Shown piece by piece: positions 50,398 through 61,771 of a stretch of 64,000 nt of DNA. Each line of letters opens with the position of its first letter. Position 1 is the first letter of the stretch. Position numbers and translations under genes: made by a program. This DNA comes from Aphelocoma coerulescens (Eukaryota; Chordata; Aves; Passeriformes; Corvidae): positions 248,001 to 312,000 of the forward strand of contig NW_027183504.1 in assembly GCF_041296385.1 (NCBI RefSeq), given 5' to 3'. The notes beneath the pieces were generated by a model. That model saw only the letters and a list, made by a program, of their open reading frames with translations. It had not been told where the DNA came from and ran no database searches.

Positions 50398-52201
50398 GCT
50401 GAGAGCTACTAGACAAGAACAAGCTCATCAAATTATGGCCACTATTGATGTCAAGGACATGTTTTTTATGGTCCCCTCGCAGGAACAAGATCAGGAGCGT
50501 TTTGCTTTCACGGGGGAGGGCCAGCAATATACTTTCACTCGCCTCCCACAAGGATTCAAACACTCACCCACTCTAGCACATCATGCACTAGCACAAGAAT
50601 TGTCACTCATTCCTCCTGCACCAGGAGTAAGAGTATACCAATACATTGATGGCATTTTGGTGGCAGGAGATGAGATTACACCTGTACAAACAACACAAAC
50701 AAACATCATTAAACATCTAGAATCCCCGGGCTTACGTATTCCTCCTGAAAAAGTACAACTCCCTTCCCTAGAAGTAAAATTCTTGGGAATCTGGTGGAAA
50801 GGAGGAATGGTGTGTATTGCCCCAGACACCCTCAGCCACCTAGACCAAATTGAAACCCCAGAGACTAAAAAAGACCTGCAGCATGCTTTAGGCCTGCTAA
50901 TTTTTTGGAGGAAACACATTCCTGACTTTTCAATAATTGCAAGGCCCCTGTATGATTTGCTAGGAAAAAAAGCAAAGTGGGATTGGACTCCCTTGCACGA
51001 TGAGGCCCTACAACTCCTAATTTTTGAAGCTAACACATACCAATCCCTAGGTCCTATACATCCCACTGATCCAGTACACATGGAATGGCGATTTGCAAGC
51101 TCTGGACTGTCTACACATTTATGGCAGAAAGGACCCGATGGTCCTACCAGACCCATAGGCTTTTACTCACGCAGTTTTAAAGATGCAGAAAAACGATATT
51201 CTACCTGGGAAAAAAGTTTATTCGTGGTCAGCACTGCTTTTCAGGAAGCAGAGAAAACTACCCACAAACAACCCCTGATTTTAAGGGAACCTTTTCAAGT
51301 CATCAAGTCAGTTTTGGCAGGAATCCCACCCCCTGACGGGGTGGCCCAACGTGCCTCTGTTTGCAAACGGTATGCTCAAATGGAACATTATTGCACCATT
51401 TTTCAAGTAACAGAAGGAGCTCGCAAAAATCTTCCTCTACAAGATGAGGTAACCCTAAATAGCACCACTGACTTTTCACCTTCTATGACCCAAGTTGCTC
51501 CCCCGTACTCAGAACGATTGCAGAATGTGTGGTTTACGGATGCATCAGCAAAGCGAGAAGGTAAGGTTTGGAAATGTGGTGCTGTAGCCTTACAAATAAA
51601 TACAGGCAAGCAAATTGTAACAGAAGGGGAAGGTAGTGCACAAGTGGGAGAACTGGCAGCAGTCTGGAGTGTATTTAACCATGCATCTGAAACCTCAGAC
51701 TCTGTATATGTTTACACTGATTCTTTTGCTGTGTTCAAAGGGTGTACTGAATGGCTCCCCTTCTGGGACAAAAAGGACTGGGAAGTAAACAGGGTCCCTG
51801 CTTGGCAAAAGGAAAAATGGCAAGAAATTCTTGCTGTAGCAAAAAAGGGGAATTTTTTAGTTGGCTGGGTAGCCTCTCATCAAGAAAAGGAAACCCCAAC
51901 TAGCCACTGGAATCACAAAGTAGATGAGAGGGCCAGATTAGCCCCACTAAGTAGAAAACCTCCAAGAGAAAACTGGGATCCATTATTAGAATGGTTGCAC
52001 TTAAAGCGACAGCACACCGGGGCACAAGACCTATACAAGGAAGCAGCAAGCAGAGGATGGCCGGGGACTCGGGAAATGTGCCGTACCTGCAGATCTTCAT
52101 GCGAGCAGTGCCGGACCCGATCAGAGCGTCACCCTTTAGAACAACCCCCCTCACATATCAGAGACAGGAAAGGGACTGTGGGACACATGGCAAGTAGATG
52201 A
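50330..52201 (+). CDS. pol: RT palm, RNase H, integrase zinc domain (copy 5)
   Basis: Tyr-Ile-Asp-Gly at 50642-50653. Two Ile to Thr changes (51114 and 51489), shared with copy 6. Confidence 0.85.
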   Translation, partial: QETIGGLTQNTGPLTAAVPNIAELRATRQEQAHQIMATIDVKDMFFMVPSQEQDQERFAFTGEGQQYTFTRLPQGFKHSPTLAHHALAQELSLIPPAPGVRVYQYIDGILVAGDEITPVQTTQTNIIKHLESPGLRIPPEKVQLPSLEVKFLGIWWKGGMVCIAPDTLSHLDQIETPETKKDLQHALGLLIFWRKHIPDFSIIARPLYDLLGKKAKWDWTPLHDEALQLLIFEANTYQSLGPIHPTDPVHMEWRFASSGLSTHLWQKGPDGPTRPIGFYSRSFKDAEKRYSTWEKSLFVVSTAFQEAEKTTHKQPLILREPFQVIKSVLAGIPPPDGVAQRASVCKRYAQMEHYCTIFQVTEGARKNLPLQDEVTLNSTTDFSPSMTQVAPPYSERLQNVWFTDASAKREGKVWKCGAVALQINTGKQIVTEGEGSAQVGELAAVWSVFNHASETSDSVYVYTDSFAVFKGCTEWLPFWDKKDWEVNRVPAWQKEKWQEILAVAKKGNFLVGWVASHQEKETPTSHWNHKVDERARLAPLSRKPPRENWDPLLEWLHLKRQHTGAQDLYKEAASRGWPGTREMCRTCRSSCEQCRTRSERHPLEQPPSHIRDRKGTVGHMASR

Positions 52202-53096
52202 TATTGGACCTTTTGGAAAGTCTGAGGGCAAACAACACGTGTCGGTAGAAGTCAGGTCAGGACTAGTCCAAGCAGGAGCCTTCTCTCGGGCAACTAGTGC
52301 AAACACATTAGAAGCCCTTAAAATGTGGTTCAGTTTCTTTCCAAAACCTGTACCTATCCAATCCGACAACGGGGCACATTTCACAGCGACCATCGTCCAA
52401 AAATGGGCCAAAGAAGAAGGGATCCAGTGGATATTTCACACACCCCATTATCCACAAGCAAATGGCATCGTCGAGAGAACAAATGGCCTGCTTAAGCGAT
52501 TTCTGAAACCTCAACATTCTAATTGGACTGAACGACTATGGGATGCTGTGAAAACAGTACATGAGCAATGGGGAGTAAATGGATGTCCCAGACTCACAGC
52601 TTTTTATCTGCAGCCTCCCTCCTTGATACCAGCAACATCTAAACCTACAGGTAATCAAAAACCCGCACGCTTCCCAGGACAGCCTGTATGGGTGGAACTG
52701 CCTACCGCAGGAGCTGTACCCATGGTACTCAACTACTCCTTTGAACATGCATACCTGGAAAGCAAACGATGCTTATGGCAAAGAACACAAAATAAGCTCT
52801 CGCTGGCTTATTCCTACATTTTAATATTAGCCCTGAAAGGGGCTGGACAGACTTTTTCTTGTCTTTCACAGGTAACTGAACAACAGGAGAAAAAAATATT
52901 CAGGACTGTGCATGAAAAACCTCAGATACGAACTATGCTTCGGTTTACTGGTAATTGGGATTGTAACATGTTAGGTCTATTTTTATGCTTATTTACCTTG
53001 TGCATGTGCTCAGCAGAGCTAGCTAGCAGAGCTAGATCAAAGGAAGCTTGCCTGGAAATTAGGAAAAGGGTTTGCAAAAATATGGAATCCTACTGA
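52140..53096 (+). CDS. pol: Integrase core running into the env frame (copy 5)
   Basis: A single extra A at 52731 shifts the integrase frame about 30 codons before its normal end. The reading frame then runs through the overlapping env 5' frame, including the signal-peptide-like stretch, to the stop at 53094-53096. The D,D-35-E core is intact, but the normal C-terminal Ser-Arg-Trp end is replaced. Seen only in this copy; a sequencing or assembly slip is possible, though the site is not a homopolymer. Confidence 0.75.
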   Translation, partial: NNPPHISETGKGLWDTWQVDDIGPFGKSEGKQHVSVEVRSGLVQAGAFSRATSANTLEALKMWFSFFPKPVPIQSDNGAHFTATIVQKWAKEEGIQWIFHTPHYPQANGIVERTNGLLKRFLKPQHSNWTERLWDAVKTVHEQWGVNGCPRLTAFYLQPPSLIPATSKPTGNQKPARFPGQPVWVELPTAGAVPMVLNYSFEHAYLESKRCLWQRTQNKLSLAYSYILILALKGAGQTFSCLSQVTEQQEKKIFRTVHEKPQIRTMLRFTGNWDCNMLGLFLCLFTLCMCSAELASRARSKEACLEIRKRVCKNMESY

Positions 53097-54815
53097 TCAA
53101 GGTGTATGTGTAACATTACCTGATTCTGCTGAACCAGGATTGCCATCTTACATAGTACCCTTGAATTTATCTTTTGTCCTCAATATGACTAGTGTGGCAG
53201 CTCCATTGCCTCTACCTGAACAGTGGACAAGTAAGAAAAATGGAGCCCAAGTTGAGTGCAGAGGTACCCCTATAGTACATAACCTTTACCAAACATATGA
53301 CCCACCTTCTGATGCACCTCATGAAGGACAGTTGCACCAGAAATATTGTAGAACTAGGCGTCCAAAGGTAAATAGAACCATCTTATCTCAAATTGAATCC
53401 CCTCACCCAGCCATCAAATTAGATAAAAGTAAATTCAGCCCTGAGACAATAACCTTTGAGGAATATAATGCTAAACAGCCCTGCCTTGTTTACCCATGGG
53501 ATCCACGGTTTGACCCACTCTACACACCAGATGTAGATGAAGGCAAATATAGCACAGTTTTTAACCCTTCCTGCTGTGGTCAACTTCCGAACATAACGAA
53601 TAGAACCCCAATCGACTGACAACATTTAATGTGGGCATGGTCTGTACAAACAGTTCTTAAAGGTAAATTTAGAGACTAAAAAAGACTACAAAAGAAGATA
53701 GTCCTCTAGTCAATTGCTCAAAGGTGATAACATGCAAAGAAGGACCAGGAGATCCTCCAGAAACATGGTTTTCACTTAGAATTCGAACATTAGGAACTGA
53801 TGTGTGTACTTGTTGGGGATACCTCTCAAGAGGCTGGAGAAATCAAGATGAGTCCTGTAACTCCTCCTACAAATACCTTCTCAACCCATGTGGAGTTCCT
53901 TTTACCCACTACCCAGTCCGTGGGACTCCAATCAATACTAAGCCAGAAATCACCGTCCTTGATTTTGCAGATGCAACTAAGTGGAAAACTGCAAAATATA
54001 TAGCCCCTCTTGGAATGGCTTGGGGATGCTCTGATGAGATATTTTATTCACATTTGTCATTAGAACAACATGCTGGACTTAGGTGTGGAATTGGAATTCC
54101 CTCCCTTTGCCCCAGACGTATTTTTACTTTCACCAAAGTGTCTAAAGAACGTCACTGTCGTAGTGTTCCCTCTTCAAAGGCAACACAAAGAGCAGAATGG
54201 GCAATTCAAGGAGTTGACATTCCAGATTACTATACCACTGGAGAAAAAGTATCTCTATTTCTGGAAAATTTCTTTACTCCCTATGTTACCTTTAAAAGAC
54301 ACCAGTTCGTATTAGAAGATATTACCTGGCAATTAAGTATATGAAGCAATTGGACACAAGATGCATTTGGAGAATTATACACCCAAGTCCAGCAAAATAC
54401 TAAAATGACCCTGCAAAATAGATTAGCTTTAGATATGGTATTGTTAAAAGAACAAGGAGTTTGTGGGATGTTCAATAGAACAGAAACTGAGGGTTGTATT
54501 ACAATTCATAATGCCTCTAGCTCCGCTGAGGAGGCATGAGCTAAGATGAGAGAAATAAGTAATCATACTAGAAATTTGTTTCATGCAATGCAACCGCGAG
54601 AAGTATTTGATAGTTCATGGGTCACTACCATCCTAAAGTATTTTGGGCTCACAGGGTGGGGAAAATGGTTAGCACAACTTGGAATAACAATTGCTACTGG
54701 AATTGCATTGCTAATCGTTGGTATTGGCCGGGTTAAATGCATGATACAACACTTACTCCTTTCCTTCTCCCCCTCTGTACGCTGTATTCAAATCACCACC
54801 ACCGAAGAAGGCTGA
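52935..54815 (+). pseudogene. env: env, multiply broken (copy 5)
   Basis: Copy 4/5 set of changes without the private Val to Ile, plus Ala to Gly in the signal peptide; the same breaks. Confidence 0.65.
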
Positions 54816-55247
54816 CCCTTGCCTCTCCCCCCCCCCACCACCACCACCACTGCCTGCTGCGAGACACTCTGAGGCCTCCTGGAGCCGACGCCGCCCGCCT
54901 GAGGAGAACCCCCCGAACCTGCAGCCCTGGAGCGGAACCACGAGTGAGTTGTGGAACCCCTCCCCTGCTGCTGCGTGCCGTGCTGAGAGCACCGGGAGTG
55001 GGCCAAGGCTCGGCTGCAGCGACCGGGCACCGCGCCTGCAACTCGGAGGACGGGCGGCCGCCTTGCAGCCAAACTGCTCCCAAGATCAGAGGAGGCAGAT
55101 AAGACGCTTCCAACTGCTTCGCTCCCCCCACCCCATCTCGGCGGCACTAAAGGTAGCACAGTGAGCTGCTGCTCAGACGGACCTTCCCTTCTCTTTTTTT
55201 TTTTTTTTTTTCTTTTTCCTTTTTTGTAATTGGGAGACATTGCCAGC

Positions 55248-55504
55248 ATGGGCGCAGAGTTTCAGCACCAAAAGACCCCGTACTACAGGTATGGACTTGC
55301 TTTTTAACAAAAAAAGGCATAAAATACGACCAACAGGCTTTAACACCCTTAAGCACATGGTGTAAGAGCCACAGACTAGACGGCTCCGAGGGGACTGCCC
55401 TGGGCTTGGAAAGGTTGAAGCAGGCTGGTAAAATTAGAATCGAAGTGGCTCCCACAGGAGATGAGACAGCTATTAATGTGCTAAAGCCTTGGAGGCTCCT
55501 TTAA
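55248..55504 (+). pseudogene. gag: Class II Gag matrix fragment (copy 5)
   Basis: As in copy 1; preceded by C10, four ACC and the longest poly-T (T18). Confidence 0.5.
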
Positions 55505-56025
55505 AAAGGAGAATAATGCAAGGATGACGGTGGGAACACGGCGGGCGCCGCCCACTGAGGCCGGCAGCGAGGAGAGGGCGCCGGGAGAGGCAGCGGGAGG
55601 CGTGGCCGCAGCACCGGGCGCGCAAGAGAGCACCGCGGCCGAGCAGCCTTTCCGCCAACTGCACATCCTGGTCCCTCTCGCCCTGGGAAATGCGTGTGGG
55701 GGCTGGGGCCAGGGGGGCTCCGTCCCTCTCAGCCCTGGGGTGACTGCCCCGAGTATCTCCCGCCATGACTTGGACAGAGATCCCCCCAGTCCCGATCGTT
55801 CCCCGACAGGAGAGGCCTGAAGACACCACAGGACCCCCCAGGATGCAGAGGGACGGAGACAGCCCCGGGCCATGCGTGCTCCTCACCCCAGCTGAGGCCG
55901 GGGGGGCTCCGGCCTCCTCTCCCACGGGGAAGGCGGGGGCTTTGGGATTTGTTTGCATCGCAAGCCACTCGCTGGGAGAGCAAAGATCACTCAAGGCATT
56001 TGATGTGATTTTTGCCAATTTTATT

Positions 56026-56399
56026 TTGTTTTACCGTGTTTTACCTGGCATTAGCTGATTTTACCTGGTATTACCTGATTTTACCGTGTTTTACCTGTAT
56101 TAGATAATATTAGATGGTATTAGCTGGTATTACCGTGTTTTACCTGGTATTACCGTGTTTTACCTGGTATTACCTGGTATTACCTGATTTTACCTTTGGT
56201 GGGCTTCGGGTGGTGTCCGAACTCTTCCGATTTTGTCCCTCGTTGCCCCGGCGCTGCTGGGGCCCTGCCTTTGCCGAGCCGGGGTTGCTGTCCCTCGTTG
56301 CCCCGGTAGTTGCCCGTCCCTGCCTTTGCCGAGCTGGGGTGCGGTCCCTCGTTGCCGCGGTAGTTGCCCGTCCCTGCCTTTGCCGAGCCGGGGTTGCTG
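56026..56399. repeat. 10-bp minisatellite and 55-bp repeat triplet (copy 5)
   Basis: Decamers at 56026-56195 and triplet at 56236-56399; minus-strand ORF at 56170-56502. Confidence 0.8.
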
Positions 56400-56649
56400 G
56401 CGCTCCCACTGCCATCTGGAGGGGCCGGCGCAGGTACCTGAGAAAAGTGGCAGAGAGAAAAGGCGCATTGGCGGCGAGAAGCGGCGCAGCGAACCATCCC
56501 ATCTCCCTCCCAGCCACCCCCTCCCACCCGCCCCGGCCTGGGGCTCCAGGGCCGCGGCGCTGAGGGCCGGGCCGCTCCCAGAGCTCCGGCCTCGGGGCTT
56601 CCGCTCCTCTCCGCCCGCTCCGCTCCGCTGCTGCCGCCTCCACGCCGGG

Positions 56650-56831
56650 ACTGCAAGTGAAGCCCCGCCACCGCCGCCGCCTTATATAGGCAGCCTAAGC
56701 CCCGCCCCCCCGGGCGGCAGCCAATGGGAATCGAGCGCCAAGGTTCCTCATTGTGAGGAAACAATGAGGGGCGGGGCCAGAACGTAGCGGAGCGATCTGA
56801 TTGGTCGAGAGGCAGCGGGTCAATGACATCA
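56650..56831 (-). promoter_or_regulatory. Minus-strand promoter (copy 5)
   Basis: All boxes as in copy 1; the plus-facing TATAAAA follows at 56871-56877. Confidence 0.55.
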
Positions 56832-57869
56832 CACCCCGGGCATTACCAAAGCTTAGCAAAAATGAAACCCTATAAAATAGAAAAATTACATTTAAAACGC
56901 CACTGGAGTGTGGCATTCAGCAGCGGCCGCTCTTTATTGGGGCCAGCTGCACCAGGGGATTTCTCCTCTGAAATATCCTGTGTGCCGAGCGCTCCAAAGC
57001 TCCTGTTCACACGCTGTGCTTTGCATCCTTTTGCATTGCTATCATTCGATTCAACGCTGCCCTTAACTCCCCGCTGGACGCTGCAAAGAGCGGTCTCAGA
57101 GCTGCTGAGCCACTACTAGCAGGCATCCTGTGACCATGCCTGGCAGTGCTGGCCGCAAATTTTCTGTGGAAACAGAGCGTCCTGCAGCTGTATCCAACGC
57201 GCCTGCACAGCCATCACAAAAACGCTCGCCCAAGACAGACACGCTATCAGAAGCGGCCGATCCATGCTTAAGCATCATGCCTGGAAATAGCGGCTGGCCA
57301 GGAAGTCCTAATGTCGCCGCTGCCCTTTGTGACAACTCTGCGGCGCAGGCGGCGGGGCCACGACGTCTCCGGGCGACGACACTGCCCCAGAGGCAGGGGG
57401 CTCGGGGACGGCCAGTGCCAGCACCGCACCGAGCCCGCTGATTGCTCCACAGGCCGCGGCCTCTGTGACACGCGGGGACAGCGCCTGGCTCGCAGCGCAG
57501 GGAGGCAGGGCCGGCATCAGGGCGGGCTGGGGGAGGGGTCGGCGTTGAAGCCCCACTTGGGCTGCCTTTGGCTGCCATTGCGGCTCAGGCCGGCCTTAGG
57601 GCTGGCCCTGCCCTTAGGGCTAACGGTGGCCTTGAGCTTGGAGCCTGCCTTGGGCTAGGGAGTGCACCTGGGGCACTGGCCTTAACTCCATGAATGGTTG
57701 GCCTTAGGGCAGCAGTTGGGGCTGAGTTTGGGAGTTAGAGCTAAAGGCGGCATTGGAGTATGGGCTGGGGCTGGGCTCAAAGCTGGATTTAGGGCTTCAG
57801 CTGGGATTGGTGTTGGGCTTGATCTTAAGAGTTGCAGTTGGGGCTGGCTTTGGCCTTCGAGCTCACCGT

Positions 57870-58443
57870 TGTTATAAACGAAGCTGAGACTTTTTTTAAA
57901 AAAGAAAAGCCAGCTCGTTTGTTTATTCATTAACAACTGAGAGCGAGAACCCAGGATAAGCCCAGGCTCCGCACGACAAGCCAGAGTAAAGCAGCACACA
58001 AAAAGGACAGTGTGACCCACTGGGTGCAACCTTGGACCCCAAGTTCCGCAGGAGCTCCCCGGATAAAGTCCCAGGTCCGTTCTTATGCCCTCTGTCCGTT
58101 CACAATTGGTGGATTTTGGATTCTTCTTCTGATTGGCTCGCTTCCAGGGGTTCTATTGGTCTTTATCAAGATGCATTTTTGTCCAATCATTTCCCGAGGG
58201 TGTCGAATGATTGGCTAAGCGGTCCAAGATGTTGACATCACCTGCATGAGGTCATTTTCTAGTCCATCACGTCATCACATCCCCAATTGCGTCTCCACCT
58301 AGTGCTCACACTCCGATATTACACCCAGACAGTCTCGCAATATCCTCCGTTAACATGCCCATGTATCCAACTATCAACTCCCCTCTTTTCTATCTCCTCC
58401 AAACAGTAAAAATCAACACCCTGAAACCAATTCATTTATTACA
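57870..58443 (-). mobile_element. Solo LTR, antisense (copy 6)
   Basis: As in copy 5. Confidence 0.8.
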
Positions 58444-59599
58444 CCGTTGCATTTGGTTTAGGGCTGAGCATTTAGCAAGGGGCTGGAATTAGGAGAGGCC
58501 TCGGCGTTAGGGCTGGGTTTTACATTACAGCTACCATTGGCGTGAAGGCTAAATGTGGCGTTTGCCTTCAGCCTGGCCTTGGTATTGGCTCTGGGGCTGC
58601 ACGGGTCTGCCACTGGCATGGGATGAAATCCAGGACTGTGAGCGTGTCTAAACATGGAGTGAGACTGAGATCAGAATGGGCGTGCGCTTTGGGACCGAGC
58701 GCACGCCCAGCGGAAAAGAGAAGACGTCACTGCGGGATGTCCCTGGCATCGTCCCCGCCCTGCTCAGGCACCACCAAACCTGGCGGCAGCTGCCTTGGCC
58801 AAGATGCAGGTGCTCCCAGCTCTGGCTGCTCCCGCTTCCGGCTGCTCCCAGCCCCCCTCCAGCTCTGCTGGAGCCCCTTTAGGCACTGCAAGGGTGATTG
58901 GCCCCAAACTGGGCCCTACTTTTACTGTCAAATAAAATACATCAATTTTTTGGCATCGACATTTAATCTCGTTTGGTTTTAATCTCATATCTGGCAATAT
59001 TTTGAACCTTCGAAGTTCTTTCTGGTTTATGCTCAGAGACTTCGCCTGCTTTGCCTTTCTGGGTCTGAACCGGATCGTAACACTTTATTGGCATAGTCGG
59101 CAGGATCCCCGTAAAATGAGAGTGTTGTTTCCAAAAAATGCATGAATTGCTAATTCTTATGATTGGATCATTTTAGGAAAATAAAACAACGTACCTTTCT
59201 ACATTTCCTAACACCTCTCTACCTTTCTTACTCTGTCTTACTCTTTTGTTTGTTTGTTTGTTTGCTTGTGTGTTTGCACATGCACCTGAGCTAAAACGGT
59301 GCTCCCGAGGCCCAGGGTCTGGGAAATTGGCACTCCTGTAGGTAAAAGACCTGGGAGTTTGGAAAGTAATTTTGAGACTTGTAACTTTGGTAAACACTAG
59401 GTGCTCTCGAGGTGTAAGGAGTAGGACCTCAGAAACCATTTTGTAAGGGGTGTCCCTCAAGAGAGACTACTCCAGTGTTTGTAACTTTCTTTGGTTTGGC
59501 AGAAGAGGAACCTTCCCAGAGTGCAGGGGTGAGACTTTTGTAAATTTACTTTACGCTGGGCATCCTCTAGGAATGATCACTCCGACATTTGTAAGTAAC

Positions 59600-61172
59600 A
59601 TGGGACATCATACACAAGCTTTGTTTACTTTGTTGGATGAATTTGGTGCCAGGCCATCTCCTCCAGGGACGGACTGGGCACAAAACTATTGGTATAATAT
59701 CCAAGCACTCGTTGATCGAGTCTCTGTCCTGCGCACAGGAGCGAGACTCAAAAAAGGTAAAGCGCAACCAGTGGTATGTTCTGTCTTAGCTGCTGCTGTG
59801 CTAGCTGCAGTAGGACACAGAGAGCACCAGCAGAAAGCTGATACGGAAGTTACTGCTTCATTACAGCATTTGGTTAAAGCATTGCAATTTCAGCTGGAGC
59901 TAACACCCACCTCCTCCAGGAAGAGATAAGGAATGAAAAGGCTACTGTCTGTGTGCTCCGAGAGGAGCTGTTTGCAAGATCAGCAAATGAGGGAAAAAAG
60001 GAGTCAGAGCTGGAACTATCTAAAGAAGCGTACCCCCTCTCGGACTTAGAATCCTTGCGTAATCACTCAGAAAAGCCCTCAGCCTCGCTCCGTCCCTTCA
60101 TTAAAACAGAATACACCCATGAGGCTTCAGACGACGACACACCTGACATAACCACAAAAGAAATCCCATCTACAGCTACTGAATTGGCCAAACTAAAGGA
60201 AGGGTATAGCCAAAGTCCCAAAGAATCTGAAACTGAATGTGTTTGGAGACTCTCTCTCACACGGGCTGACCAAATTCTGTTCTCAGAAAAAGAGGCAGAA
60301 GGGTACTGGAGGGGCAGGAGTCTTCCTTACCACAGGAGATAACCGTGCTCCTTGGTCCCTCCCCAGAGAGCTGCTGATTGGGCTGGCAGACTCAGTCCTT
60401 CAGAAAGAGGAGATCCCCTGGCTATAGTAAGGAATGTCAATCAGACTGTAGAAAGTGTACAGAAAGCGGCTCGTTTACAAATGATGCATGATAGGAAATT
60501 AACACCACGAGGTGAATCTCCAGTGATGGTGCCTGTGGATCCTGAGAGAATGATACCTCTTATCAGAGGCCTCCCTGAAGCTGTCAAACCCATAGGCATG
60601 CAGCTAAAAGGACAAATAGAAAGTCTCCCAATTGCAGAAAGAGCTGTAGCCACCTTGGAGGCAGCAGCTATTTCCCTCAGTCTTAAGCGGGCAAAAGGGA
60701 AGGTTTGGACCTGGGGGGGAAGGTGGCACAAGAATTAATTAATTACGGGAGAAAATATGGCCCAATTCCTTCAAATACAACTGATTCTAGATCAATTCGG
60801 CGCACAGAGTGCAAAACCCTGTCCCCAGCAAAACTCCAAAAGGTAAGGTTCTCCCCTGGGCTGGGTAGACAAACAAATACAGGGGAAGAACGCAAGGAGA
60901 AAAGAAATGCCCTGTGGATTGCGGGCTTACAAAAGGGAGTCCCAAGGACCCTAATGGATGGCCAGCCCACTAATAAATTAGAACTATTCATCCAAGAGTG
61001 GCCAGCAAAAGAGGAACCATTAAAAGCTGTCCCTGCTACAGCCCCTCCCCTGGAGGAACCACAAGAAAGGGAAGGTGACAGAAAACCCTTATCTTTGCAG
61101 AAGGTAAGCCAGGGGGCGAAGGGTGGATTCACATCAGGCGCCTTTCTAACAATTCCAGAGGAGACCCGTTAA
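59600..61172 (+). pseudogene. gag: gag, frameshifted (copy 6)
   Basis: Same as copy 5. Confidence 0.65.
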
Positions 61173-61771
61173 TAACCTGTCCTACTGGTCCCCACAAAGC
61201 CCCGGTAACTTTTTTAGTAGATACTGGTGCTCAGGTGTCTGCCCTTAAAATTGAAGATGCCTCCTCACGTGGAATCACTCCCTCACGTAAGAGTATACGT
61301 GTCACAGATGTTTTTGAGAATAGCCAAGCCCAGATGACAGCAAAGGTAAGACGCTGGTTACCGGCAGAAGAGAAAGCAGTTGACACCCTAATGATTACAG
61401 GTGAATTTCCTACAAATTCACTGGGTCTGGACCTCCTAAAGGGAAGGCCTTGGACCAATGAAGAAGGAAAAATAGGGACTTTGGGGCAGGAAACCTCCCA
61501 TTTGTGTTTGTTAAGTTCTGCTCCTGCTCTTCCCCCCTCCCTAGTAACCAATGTCAAACCTTACCCCTTGCCTTTAGGAGCCAGAGAAGGAATCACACCA
61601 ATTATTGCACATTTGAAAGAAAAAGGAATAGTGATTGCAACACATTCCCCTTACAATGCTCCTGTGTGGCCAGTCCGCAAGCCTAATGGCAACTGGAGAC
61701 TGACAGGAGACTATCGGCGGCTTAACTCAAAATACAGGGCCTCTCACTGCTGCAGTCCCAAACATTGCTGA
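61079..61771 (+). CDS. pro: Protease and N-terminal reverse transcriptase segment (copy 6)
   Basis: Asp-Thr-Gly-Ala at 61220-61231; identical to copy 1. Confidence 0.75.
   Translation, partial: QKTLIFAEGKPGGEGWIHIRRLSNNSRGDPLITCPTGPHKAPVTFLVDTGAQVSALKIEDASSRGITPSRKSIRVTDVFENSQAQMTAKVRRWLPAEEKAVDTLMITGEFPTNSLGLDLLKGRPWTNEEGKIGTLGQETSHLCLLSSAPALPPSLVTNVKPYPLPLGAREGITPIIAHLKEKGIVIATHSPYNAPVWPVRKPNGNWRLTGDYRRLNSKYRASHCCSPKHC

Larger units (their letters stand above)
47280..54815 (+). mobile_element. Defective endogenous retrovirus (copy 5)
   Basis: Primer-binding site at 47715-47732. One base longer than in the other copies because of the inserted A at the end of integrase. Confidence 0.9.
45481..56854. 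repeat. Tandem unit, copy 5
   Basis: 11374 bp. Shares unit-position variants C1243, T3034, C3731, C5634 and C6009 with copy 6, and T2290 and the 3' env set with copy 4. Private: A at 438 (45918), an extra A at 52731, and Ala to Gly at about 7494. C10 with four ACC; T18. Confidence 0.97.
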
